From the NCBI GenBank assembly GCA_001805655.1, contig MHGR01000070.1:1-5897 (forward strand): a DNA stretch of 5,897 nt, written 5' to 3'. Each line of letters begins with the position of its first letter. Position 1 is the first letter of the stretch. Shown here one piece after another: positions 1-5,826 of this stretch. The notes beneath the pieces were generated by a model. It was not told the DNA's origin. It saw only the letters and a list, made by a program, of their open reading frames with translations, and made no database searches. The stretch is from Omnitrophica WOR_2 bacterium RIFCSPHIGHO2_02_FULL_52_10 (GTDB lineage: Bacteria > Omnitrophota > Gorgyraeia > Zapsychrales > Zapsychraceae). A program made the translations under genes and the position numbers.

Positions 1-119
1 AAAATCTTTATCTCTTTGCCTCTCTCATCCAAAACGATTTCACCGTTCGTCAGCACCCCATCGACGTCAAGAATCAGCAACTTTACCTTTTTTATTTTCC
101 TTTCCAGTTTCCCGGTCAT
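1..119 (-). CDS. kdsC: KdsC, 3-deoxy-D-manno-octulosonate 8-phosphate phosphatase (N-terminal part, runs off the window)
   Basis: Only the first 39 codons are present; the gene continues beyond base 1. The reading begins MTGKLERKIKK and then holds the HAD-superfamily motif LDVDGVLTNG (residues 17-26). D18 would be the nucleophile and D20 the general acid/base. The following 'GEIVLDERGKEIKIF'-like stretch is the usual KdsC continuation, in which the product loop is followed by a G-x-E-x-K segment. KdsC is a small cytosolic Mg-dependent phosphatase, normally about 170-190 residues and tetrameric, that removes the phosphate from Kdo 8-phosphate to give Kdo. The ATG overlaps the kdsD stop as ATGA, so translation is probably coupled. 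The Shine-Dalgarno sequence is weak (GGGG a few bases upstream). The identity rests on one motif plus context: a different HAD phosphatase is possible but unlikely directly behind kdsD. Confidence 0.92.
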   Translation of the reverse strand, partial: MTGKLERKIKKVKLLILDVDGVLTNGEIVLDERGKEIKI

Positions 120-1087
120 ACCAGCCCCGCCTTCAGGACGTCCTGCACATCCAGCAATCCCACCAATTTTCCTTTGCCGTTGACTACGGGCAACTCATCG
201 ATTTTCCTCTCCTGCAGGATCGTGAGCGCCTCGACCGCGAGTTTCTCCGTATTGACCGTCTGCGGGTGTTTCGTCATGACATCCGAAACCTTCCGCCTTA
301 GAATCATCGTGTCCGTTTTGAGATGCCGGCGCAGGTCGCCATCGGTGAAAATGCCTATGCACCGCCCCTTCTTATCCACCACGCACGCCGAGCCGCAGCG
401 CGCCTGGGTGATGGCCAACAGAACGTTGCGGACAACCATGGAATCTTTGACCTTCGCGAAATGGGAGCCCTGGCGCATGATGTCCCCCACCTTCAAGAGG
501 AGTTTCCGGCCCAATGTTCCGCCGGGATGATAAAAGGCAAAATCCTCCTTGCGGAATTTTCTGCGCACGATCAAACAGGCGGCCAGGGCGTCGCCCAGCG
601 CCAATGTGGCGGTCGTCGACGCCATCGGCGCTAAGCCCAGCGGGCAGCCCTCTTCCTTGACCGTCACATCCAGCACAATATCGCTGTACTTTGCCAGCGT
701 TGACTGGCGGTTGCCCGTTATGGAAATGATCTTGGACCTGATTTTCTTGACCAGCGGCAACAGGCGTTTTGTCTCCTCCGTCTCACCGCTGTTGGACAAA
801 ACGATGACGATATCGTTTCTGGTCACTTGCCCCAAATCGCCGTGCACCGCTTCGGCGCTGTGCATCCACAGGCTCGGCGTGCCCGTGGAGGACAGCGTGG
901 AGGCAATCTTGCGGCCGATGATGCCGGTCTTTCCCATCCCGGTCACAATGACGCGCCCCTTGCATTTGATAATCAGGTCCACGGCCCTGCTGAAATGGGC
1001 GTCCAGCTTCTTGCCCAGATCCCTGATCGCATCGGACTCGACCTGCAGCACCTCTCTGGCCTTTTTCAGGATCACTTTGGTTTCCAT
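116..1087 (-). CDS. kdsD: KdsD, D-arabinose 5-phosphate isomerase (SIS plus two CBS domains)
   Basis: Catalyses reversible aldose-ketose isomerisation of D-ribulose 5-phosphate to D-arabinose 5-phosphate, the first committed step to Kdo, in the cytosol. The protein has 323 residues, against 328 for E. coli KdsD. A SIS sugar-isomerase domain fills about residues 35-175, with VTGMGKTGIIGRK (48-60), EAVHGDLG (79-86) and SNSGETEET (98-106). The signature FYHPGGTLGRKLL (185-197) leads into two CBS repeats at about 203-258 and 267-322, the first ending in GIFTDGDLRRHL and the second in GLLDVQDVL. Lysine of GMGK, the histidines of HGDLG and HPGG and the glutamate of SGET match known active-site positions of the family. 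The usual HPAEA is MHSAEA here, a mild change. The ATG shares one base with the kdsA stop (TGATG), and an AGGCGG lies upstream. The full CBS pair separates this class from short SIS-only isomerases. GutQ-type paralogues do the same reaction, but the kds context favours KdsD. Confidence 0.96.
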   Translation of the reverse strand: METKVILKKAREVLQVESDAIRDLGKKLDAHFSRAVDLIIKCKGRVIVTGMGKTGIIGRKIASTLSSTGTPSLWMHSAEAVHGDLGQVTRNDIVIVLSNSGETEETKRLLPLVKKIRSKIISITGNRQSTLAKYSDIVLDVTVKEEGCPLGLAPMASTTATLALGDALAACLIVRRKFRKEDFAFYHPGGTLGRKLLLKVGDIMRQGSHFAKVKDSMVVRNVLLAITQARCGSACVVDKKGRCIGIFTDGDLRRHLKTDTMILRRKVSDVMTKHPQTVNTEKLAVEALTILQERKIDELPVVNGKGKLVGLLDVQDVLKAGLV

Positions 1088-1914
1088 CAGCGAACCCGCC
1101 TAGCAATTCTATCAATTGCCTTTAAATCGACAAGCAATTTCTCAAGTTTATGCAGCGCAAGCATGTTGGGCCCGTCCGAAAGGGCTTTTTGGGGGGCGGG
1201 ATGCACCTCCATAAACACCGCATCACAGCCGGCGGCTACAGCGCAGCGCGACAGCAAGGGAATAAATTCACTGTTCCCGCCTGAGGCTGACCCCAAGCCG
1301 CCGGGCTGCTGGACGCTGTGGGTGGCGTCAAAAACTACCGGATATCCCATCCGGCGCATAATCGCCAGGGCACGGAAGTCGGTCACGAGATTATTATATC
1401 CGAAAGTGGTTCCCCGCTCCGTTAATGTTATTTTTTTATTGCCGGTTGATTCGACCTTTTTCACCGCGTGCCGCATGTCGTCCGGAGCTAAAAACTGGCC
1501 CTTTTTGATATTGATTACCCGATTCGTGCGCCCGGCGGCAACCAGCAAGTCCGTTTGCCGGCAGAGAAACGCCGGGATCTGAAGCACGTCCAACACCTCG
1601 GCAGCGCGCTCCACCTCAAACACAGAGTGAACGTCACTGAGAACCGGCACGCGGATGCTCTTTTTCACCTCAGCCAGGATTTCCAGTCCCTGCGCCAGCC
1701 CCGGCCCGCGGAACGATTGGATGGACGTCCTGTTGGCCTTGTCATAGCTCGCCTTAAAAATGAACGGCACTCCGACCTTTGCCGTGATTTTTTTGACGGC
1801 CGCGGCAATGGCGAGCGCCGATTTACGGCTTTCGATGACGCAGGGCCCGGCGATCAGCGCAAACGGCGCCGTTCCGCCCAATTTGACGCCTCCGATATTT
1901 AGAATTTTCACCAC
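1087..1914 (-). CDS. kdsA: KdsA, Kdo 8-phosphate synthase, metal-dependent type
   Basis: Condenses phosphoenolpyruvate with D-arabinose 5-phosphate to Kdo 8-phosphate, in the cytosol. The 275-residue protein is a single TIM barrel of the DAHP/Kdo8P synthase family. Motifs in order: IAGPCVIES (21-29), FKASYDKANRTS, SFRGPGLAQGLE, LSDVHSV, IPAFLCRQTDLL, KKGQFLAPDD, TERGTTFGYNNLV, FDATHSVQQPGG (195-206), and MEVHPAPQKALSDG (235-248). C25, H199, E236 and D247 correspond to Aquifex aeolicus C11, H185, E222 and D233, with the same offset of 14 at all four, so the full metal site is present. E. coli KdsA has Asn in place of this Cys and needs no metal. The start is GTG, and two GTG codons stand in tandem, so the second is an alternative. 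An 11-nt gap separates it from kdsB, with only a weak AGAAAG ribosome site. PEP/A5P-binding residues look intact. A DAHP synthase is excluded by KANRTS and the kds neighbours. Confidence 0.97.
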   Translation of the reverse strand: MVKILNIGGVKLGGTAPFALIAGPCVIESRKSALAIAAAVKKITAKVGVPFIFKASYDKANRTSIQSFRGPGLAQGLEILAEVKKSIRVPVLSDVHSVFEVERAAEVLDVLQIPAFLCRQTDLLVAAGRTNRVINIKKGQFLAPDDMRHAVKKVESTGNKKITLTERGTTFGYNNLVTDFRALAIMRRMGYPVVFDATHSVQQPGGLGSASGGNSEFIPLLSRCAVAAGCDAVFMEVHPAPQKALSDGPNMLALHKLEKLLVDLKAIDRIARRVR

Positions 1915-1925
1915 AGATTGGCTTT

Positions 1926-2648
1926 CTATGATAAAAGTTTGATGACCTTTTTCAGGTCTTCGGGGGTATCTACACCGATGGTTTCCTGGTCCGTTAAAAC
2001 CGTTTTGATTTTGTAGCCGAATTCCAAGGCACGCAGTTGCTCCAGGCGCTCGGATTTTTCCAGATTGGACTTCGGTAAACTCCGGTAAGCCGACAAAAAC
2101 TCCTTCCGGTACGCATAAACCCCCAAATGCTTGTAATAGATGATGTCTTTATCGTTATCGCGATTAAACGGTATGATGGAGCGCGAGAAATAAAGCGCGT
2201 TCATTTCACCGTCCACGACAACCTTGACCACATTCGGATCTTTCAGCTCTGCGGTATTTGTCAGCACCTTAATTACGGTAGCCACGGAACAGGTTTTGTC
2301 ATCCGCCAGGGCCTGAACCAGGGAATCAATGACGCCCGGCGCCATCAACGGCTCGTCCCCCTGAATGTTCACGACAATATCGCCGTCCATGGATTGCATG
2401 ACCTCCGCTATCCTGTCTGTGCCGGATGGATGCTCCTTCGAAGTCATGACCGCCTTGGCGTTGAATTGCAAAGCGGCGGACAAAATGCGCTCATCATCGC
2501 AGGCAATCACCAAATCGTTGAGGGCCGCGCATTCCCTGGCGCGCTCCCATACATGCTGGAGCATCGGCTTGCCTTTGATATCGGCCAGCACCTTGCCTTC
2601 AAAGCGCTGAGATGCCCAGCGGGCTGGAATAACGCCAACCGTTTTCAT
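1926..2648 (-). CDS. kdsB: KdsB, CMP-Kdo synthetase (3-deoxy-manno-octulosonate cytidylyltransferase)
   Basis: Activates Kdo with CTP to CMP-Kdo plus pyrophosphate, the donor for Kdo transferase (WaaA) at the inner membrane. The protein has 240 residues, close to the usual 245-255. A nucleotide-sugar Rossmann-type fold is marked by VIPARWASQRFEGKVLADI (6-24; RFEGK replaces the common RLPGK), ACDDERI (49-55), PSGTDRIAEV (74-83), VNIQGDEPL (93-101; D98 is a metal ligand), YFSRSIIPF (153-161), YKHLGVYAYRKEFL (172-185), LEQLRALE (202-209) and GVDTPEDL (225-232; D227 is the second metal ligand). Every family hallmark is intact, so activity is expected. The ATG overlaps the rfaE1 stop as ATGA, and a good ribosome-binding site precedes it. 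Cytidylyltransferases such as NeuA are excluded by the QGDEP and LEQLRALE motifs and by context. Confidence 0.97.
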   Translation of the reverse strand: MKTVGVIPARWASQRFEGKVLADIKGKPMLQHVWERARECAALNDLVIACDDERILSAALQFNAKAVMTSKEHPSGTDRIAEVMQSMDGDIVVNIQGDEPLMAPGVIDSLVQALADDKTCSVATVIKVLTNTAELKDPNVVKVVVDGEMNALYFSRSIIPFNRDNDKDIIYYKHLGVYAYRKEFLSAYRSLPKSNLEKSERLEQLRALEFGYKIKTVLTDQETIGVDTPEDLKKVIKLLS

Positions 2649-3670
2649 GGGTGCCGTTCCTTAATCACCTGTAAAATCTCGCTTTTTGTCACAGCCACCG
2701 CACCCATTTTACCGATAACGATTCCGCCGGCAAAATTCGCAATTTCGGCCGCCTGCCTCTTCGTCGCCCCCGCCGCCAGACTCAGCGTGAAGGCGGATAT
2801 GACAGCATCACCGGCCCCCGTGACGTCGTAAACTTCCCGCGCGACTGTTTTGATCGCTAAAGGTTTTTTCCCTTTTTCAAACAGCCGCATCCCGCGCTCC
2901 CCAAGCGTGATCAGCAAGGCATCCAGTTCCAGGTAATTTAACAATTTTGTGCCGGCCAGATTGATGTCCCGGCTATTCCCCAGTTTGTCCGTATGGATAT
3001 CCAGCGTCTTCGGTGATCTTGACGTGATTTTTATATTACGAATCGCATTTTCAGCTTCTTTGAGATTCGGCGTGATGGCGGTCACCCCCTGATAATACCC
3101 AAAATGTTCCACTTTGGGATCCACCGTGACAATCTTCTTTTTTGCGCGGAACAGGCCGCATACAAAACCGACAAGCTCGGGCGTGATCAAACCTTTGCCA
3201 TAATCAGAAATAATCGCGGCGTCGTAAGTTTCGATATTTTTTTCAATAAAGCGGCGGAGTTTCTCTAAAATATCCTTTTTCCCGGGGCGCTGCACTTCTT
3301 CCCGGTCGATCCGGACCACCTGCTGGCGCTGGGCAATCACCCGGGTTTTATAAATCGTGGGAAGCCGGCTGTCCATGAAGACCCCTTTGGTGTTCAATTT
3401 CTTCTTAGTGAGCTGCTGTTTAAGGATTTTTCCTTCGGCATCGGTCCCGATGCGGCCGACCAGGGTTACATGCGCCCCTAAACCCTTTAGATTCAGGGCG
3501 ACATTGGCCGCCCCTCCGGGAGTGTAAAAGGACTTGTTTTCCAAAACGACAGGCACGGGGGCTTCAGGCGAAATCCGCGAGACACTGCCCTGGATATATC
3601 TATCTAAGATGATATCCCCAATGACAAGGATGTTTTTCTTAGAGAATTTTGAAAAAATAGCATTGTACAT
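2645..3670 (-). CDS. rfaE1: RfaE1/HldA, D-glycero-beta-D-manno-heptose 7-phosphate kinase (stand-alone kinase)
   Basis: Phosphorylates D-glycero-D-manno-heptose 7-phosphate at C1 with ATP to the 1,7-bisphosphate, an early step to ADP-L-glycero-D-manno-heptose. It is a PfkB/ribokinase-family protein of 341 residues. N-terminal IGDIILDRYIQGSVSRISPE (17-36) and PGGAANVALNLKGLG (51-65) form the sugar site. VDPKVEHF (183-190), ITPNLKEAE (199-207), LITLGERGM (253-261) and DVTGAGDAVISAF (282-294) follow, with D288 as the catalytic base. Bifunctional HldE of E. coli, about 477 residues, carries a C-terminal adenylyltransferase; that half is absent and the protein ends soon after the PfkB domain. Compared with E. 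coli, about 15-18 extra residues lie near 213-238. The ATG is the only methionine before the conserved domain and sits about 23 nt behind a predicted transcription start, with no strong Shine-Dalgarno. The first gene of this set, it overlaps kdsB by 4 nt. Another PfkB sugar kinase is possible, but YIQGSVSRISPEAPVPV is typical of RfaE. Confidence 0.93.
   Translation of the reverse strand: MYNAIFSKFSKKNILVIGDIILDRYIQGSVSRISPEAPVPVVLENKSFYTPGGAANVALNLKGLGAHVTLVGRIGTDAEGKILKQQLTKKKLNTKGVFMDSRLPTIYKTRVIAQRQQVVRIDREEVQRPGKKDILEKLRRFIEKNIETYDAAIISDYGKGLITPELVGFVCGLFRAKKKIVTVDPKVEHFGYYQGVTAITPNLKEAENAIRNIKITSRSPKTLDIHTDKLGNSRDINLAGTKLLNYLELDALLITLGERGMRLFEKGKKPLAIKTVAREVYDVTGAGDAVISAFTLSLAAGATKRQAAEIANFAGGIVIGKMGAVAVTKSEILQVIKERHP
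2658..2662 (-). promoter_or_regulatory. Shine-Dalgarno site of kdsB
   Basis: AAGGA lies 9 nt before the kdsB ATG on the minus strand, inside the last codons of rfaE1. It is the clearest ribosome-binding site in the window and settles the kdsB start. Most other junctions here show only weak sites and probably rely on translational coupling. Confidence 0.7.
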
Positions 3671-3699
3671 AAAGCGCTGTTCAGCCTGTAAGTTTACTA

Positions 3700-3729
3700 A
3701 TTATAATAAGTTAGAAAGCAAAACATCAA
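3700..3729 (-). promoter_or_regulatory. Predicted sigma70-type promoter of the rfaE1-kdsB-kdsA-kdsD-kdsC genes
   Basis: Read on the minus strand, a perfect TATAAT -10 hexamer (3700-3705) follows a TTGATG -35 hexamer (3724-3729, four of six consensus bases) at 18 nt. Transcription would begin near 3692-3694, giving a leader of about 23 nt before the rfaE1 ATG. It lies in the only sizeable gap of the window (3671-3769), which is AT-rich relative to the genes. The site is seen by eye only; a matching -10 can occur by chance in AT-rich DNA, but position and direction fit. No clear operator or riboswitch accompanies it. Confidence 0.6.
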
Positions 3730-3769
3730 TCCGATTTAATCACCGAATGAGCAAAAAGGAATGCTGATT

Positions 3770-4813
3770 CTAACACAGTTTAAATAGAGCGTCAACTGCT
3801 TCTAACACCGCCCCGGGCGGAATTAGGTTCATATAGCGCGGATCTTGAAGTCCGGCCTTTTGGAAGGAAATTCCTTCACTTTGGGCAGGGCTCACGCCGA
3901 CAACTTTGCACCGTTCCCCCAACGGCCGCCAGCGTTCCGGGTTAATCCCCGGCTGATTGCGGGTGAAGATCGAAACAACGGGCGTGCCAACCCCCGCCGC
4001 AATATGGACCGGCCCCGAATCGTTGGAAATAAGAAGGTTGCACTGGGACAACAAAGCGGCCAGCTGCGCGACAGTTGTTTCCCCCGTGACATCAATCACT
4101 TCCTCGGCGCATAGAGCGGCAACTTCCCGGCTGGCGTGTTTTTCGCGGGGCGCGCCGATGAGAATTACTTTGCCCGCATAACGATTGCGCAGCGCGTTAA
4201 TCACCTGCGCAAAATTTGCCGGCGGCCATTGTCTGGCCGGGTCGCTCGCGCCGCAATGAACCGCAATGATTCGATCGTCCGCGGTCAATCCGTGCTTCAT
4301 CCTCAAGCGGTCAGCCCAAATCAGGGCATCCTTTTTAACCGGAAGAAACACGGTCATGTCCCGCGCATCGATTCCGAATTCACGCAGTATGTCCAGGCAA
4401 TACTGGGCTTCGTGTTTTTTGCCAAAATGCCGCTCGTCCTTGACTGGCCGGTTGAGTAAAAAACCAAACTTATTGTTTTTATAACCGGTCCTGACGGGAA
4501 TTCCGGCCAGGAAGCATAAGAGGTTTGTCCTTTTCTTTGTGTGATAGTTAATCACAAGATCAAACTTCCGCCTCCTAAGCAGGGAAACCATTTTCCCATA
4601 GCCGAACAACCCCCTATGTTCCCCGTGACGGTCATCAATCAGGACTTCGTCAAGAAGCTCATTGCCTTCGACCAGGTCCTTCGTCCCGGGGGAAACCAGA
4701 ATTGTCATCCGCGCCTGCGGAAAGGCGTCGCGCAGGGCCTTAATCGCAGGGGTGGTCAGGACAACGTCCCCGATGCGGTCCGTCCGAATGATAAGAATAT
4801 TTTTGAAGATCAT
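3770..4813 (-). CDS. GT9 family glycosyltransferase, WaaF-like lipopolysaccharide heptosyltransferase
   Basis: Probably transfers heptose from ADP-heptose to the growing LPS inner core at the cytosolic face of the inner membrane; the exact acceptor cannot be read from sequence. The 347 residues form the two Rossmann-like halves of a GT-B fold. The N-terminal half starts NILIIRTDRIGDVVLTTPAI (5-24), with D16 as the candidate catalytic aspartate. The C-terminal half holds VHCGASDPARQWP (185-197), DVTGETTVAQLAALL (241-255) and ISNDSGPVHIAAGVGTPVV (262-280), the donor-binding signature. SIFTRNQPGINPERWRPLG (281-299) stands where many relatives have FGPTDP. No signal peptide or membrane segment is evident. 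The tail YMNLIPPGAVLEAV (327-340) aligns with the CMxxIxxxDV tail of the two upstream GT9 proteins but has lost the cysteines. The ATG overlaps the preceding stop as ATGA and lacks a ribosome site, suggesting coupling. It is the last gene before the promoter gap. Family assignment is firm; the specific sugar is inferred from the adjacent heptose kinase. Confidence 0.92.
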   Translation of the reverse strand: MIFKNILIIRTDRIGDVVLTTPAIKALRDAFPQARMTILVSPGTKDLVEGNELLDEVLIDDRHGEHRGLFGYGKMVSLLRRRKFDLVINYHTKKRTNLLCFLAGIPVRTGYKNNKFGFLLNRPVKDERHFGKKHEAQYCLDILREFGIDARDMTVFLPVKKDALIWADRLRMKHGLTADDRIIAVHCGASDPARQWPPANFAQVINALRNRYAGKVILIGAPREKHASREVAALCAEEVIDVTGETTVAQLAALLSQCNLLISNDSGPVHIAAGVGTPVVSIFTRNQPGINPERWRPLGERCKVVGVSPAQSEGISFQKAGLQDPRYMNLIPPGAVLEAVDALFKLC

Positions 4814-5826
4814 AGCAATTGTTTAAAATTCATGCCGCCATCTGGCGTATCCAAATTCAAAACGCCCATGACATCCTCAACGCTAATCGAACTCATGCAT
4901 GTGTGGGCGGCCCGCCGCTTGGGCTGGGAGCACTTGGCACACGTAGCATTCTTTCGCAGATAATAGGACTTCGCGCTCCATGGCCCGTAATACGCCGGGT
5001 CGGTCGGGCCGAACATGGCCAGAACGGGTATGTCCAAATAGCTGGCCAGGTGCATGGGCGCGCTGTCATTGACAATCGCCCCCGCGCTCATCTTCAAAAG
5101 CGCGGCCAATTGCCTCAGGCTCGCCCGCCCGCTTAAGTCAACGGACTTTTGCGTCATGGCTTTCTTGATATACCCGATAGTGGCTTGATCGCCCAGGCTG
5201 CCGGCAAAAACAACTTTCGTGGCATGCTCCTTGGCCAGCCAGTCGCATAATGTCGCAAAACGCTCCTCAGGCCAGCGTTTGGAATTGTCCGCCGCGCCGG
5301 GGGCCACAACGACAAACCGGCGCCCTCTGCCGATTTCCTGTTCAACGATCCGGTCGGCAAATTGCTCATCCCGCACGGGAATAAAAAGCGCGCAGCGCTC
5401 GGGATGCTCGTGCCGGGGAATGTGCACCGTCTTGAGCTTGCGCAGGTGTTGCCCCCGCATATGGGTATTGTTCGATCTTGGCGCGCGAAAGGACGTCCGA
5501 TAGCGGGCGGCAATGAATGCCGGGATGGCGGTATTGCGCAGATCGACCACGAGATCGAACCGCTCCTTTCTCAATTCCCTGAGCCAGGCCAACGACCGAA
5601 GCCACGATTGGCGCTTATCAAAAACGTGAACGCCCGCCAAATAAGGATTCCCTTTCAAGAGGGGTTCCCCTTTCGGGCCGACGACAACAAACAGCCCGGC
5701 CTGCGGAAAATCCTTTTTTAATATATCAATGACCGGAAAGGTCAGGATGACATCGCCTATGTTCGACAGCGTGATGAAAAGGATTTTATGTATTTCGGAG
5801 ATGTTTAATTTGCTCAATGACATCAT
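4810..5826 (-). CDS. GT9 family glycosyltransferase, heptosyltransferase-like, with C-terminal cysteine motif
   Basis: A second ADP-heptose:LPS heptosyltransferase-like enzyme of 338 residues, predicted to act in the cytosol at the inner membrane. KILFITLSNIGDVILTFPVI (14-33) gives the N-terminal GT9 motif, with D25 as the candidate catalytic residue. VVVAPGAADNSKRWPEERFA (172-191), VDLSGRASLRQLAALL (229-244), IVNDSAPMHLAS (251-262) and MFGPTDPAYYGPW (271-283) mark the donor-binding half. The usual DSGPMH is DSAPMH here (G to A). The tail carries C296, C299 and C310 in a C-x2-C-x10-CMxxI-x3-DV pattern seen in many non-enteric WaaF relatives, here short of one cysteine. The start is uncertain: two tandem ATG codons at 5826 and 5823 would make a 41-nt overlap with the upstream gene, and TTG at codon 4 is an alternative; no later ATG precedes the conserved domain. 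It is overlapped by 4 nt at its end by the next GT9 gene. Substrate is inferred. Confidence 0.91.
   Translation of the reverse strand: MMSLSKLNISEIHKILFITLSNIGDVILTFPVIDILKKDFPQAGLFVVVGPKGEPLLKGNPYLAGVHVFDKRQSWLRSLAWLRELRKERFDLVVDLRNTAIPAFIAARYRTSFRAPRSNNTHMRGQHLRKLKTVHIPRHEHPERCALFIPVRDEQFADRIVEQEIGRGRRFVVVAPGAADNSKRWPEERFATLCDWLAKEHATKVVFAGSLGDQATIGYIKKAMTQKSVDLSGRASLRQLAALLKMSAGAIVNDSAPMHLASYLDIPVLAMFGPTDPAYYGPWSAKSYYLRKNATCAKCSQPKRRAAHTCMSSISVEDVMGVLNLDTPDGGMNFKQLL

Noticed and set aside
827..1582. Long plus-strand open frame of 251 codons opposite kdsD and kdsA
   Set aside because: It lies wholly antisense to two strongly conserved genes, shows no recognisable domain and has a low-complexity Arg/Pro/Ala-rich composition typical of the complement of GC-rich codons.
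2127..2831. Plus-strand open frame of 234 codons opposite kdsB and the end of rfaE1
   Set aside because: Antisense shadow of genes with intact family motifs; no domain, no promoter or ribosome site of its own that I can see.
3534..3767. Small plus-strand frame (77 codons) crossing the intergenic gap
   Set aside because: Its first half is the complement of conserved rfaE1 codons and the rest crosses the predicted promoter; no motif and no plausible ribosome site.
3738..3770. Possible Rho-independent terminator after the last GT9 gene (AATCA and TGATT arms, with a TTTTT run inside the loop)
   Set aside because: The stem would be five AT-rich pairs, the inner bases do not pair and the T run is in the loop, not after the stem.
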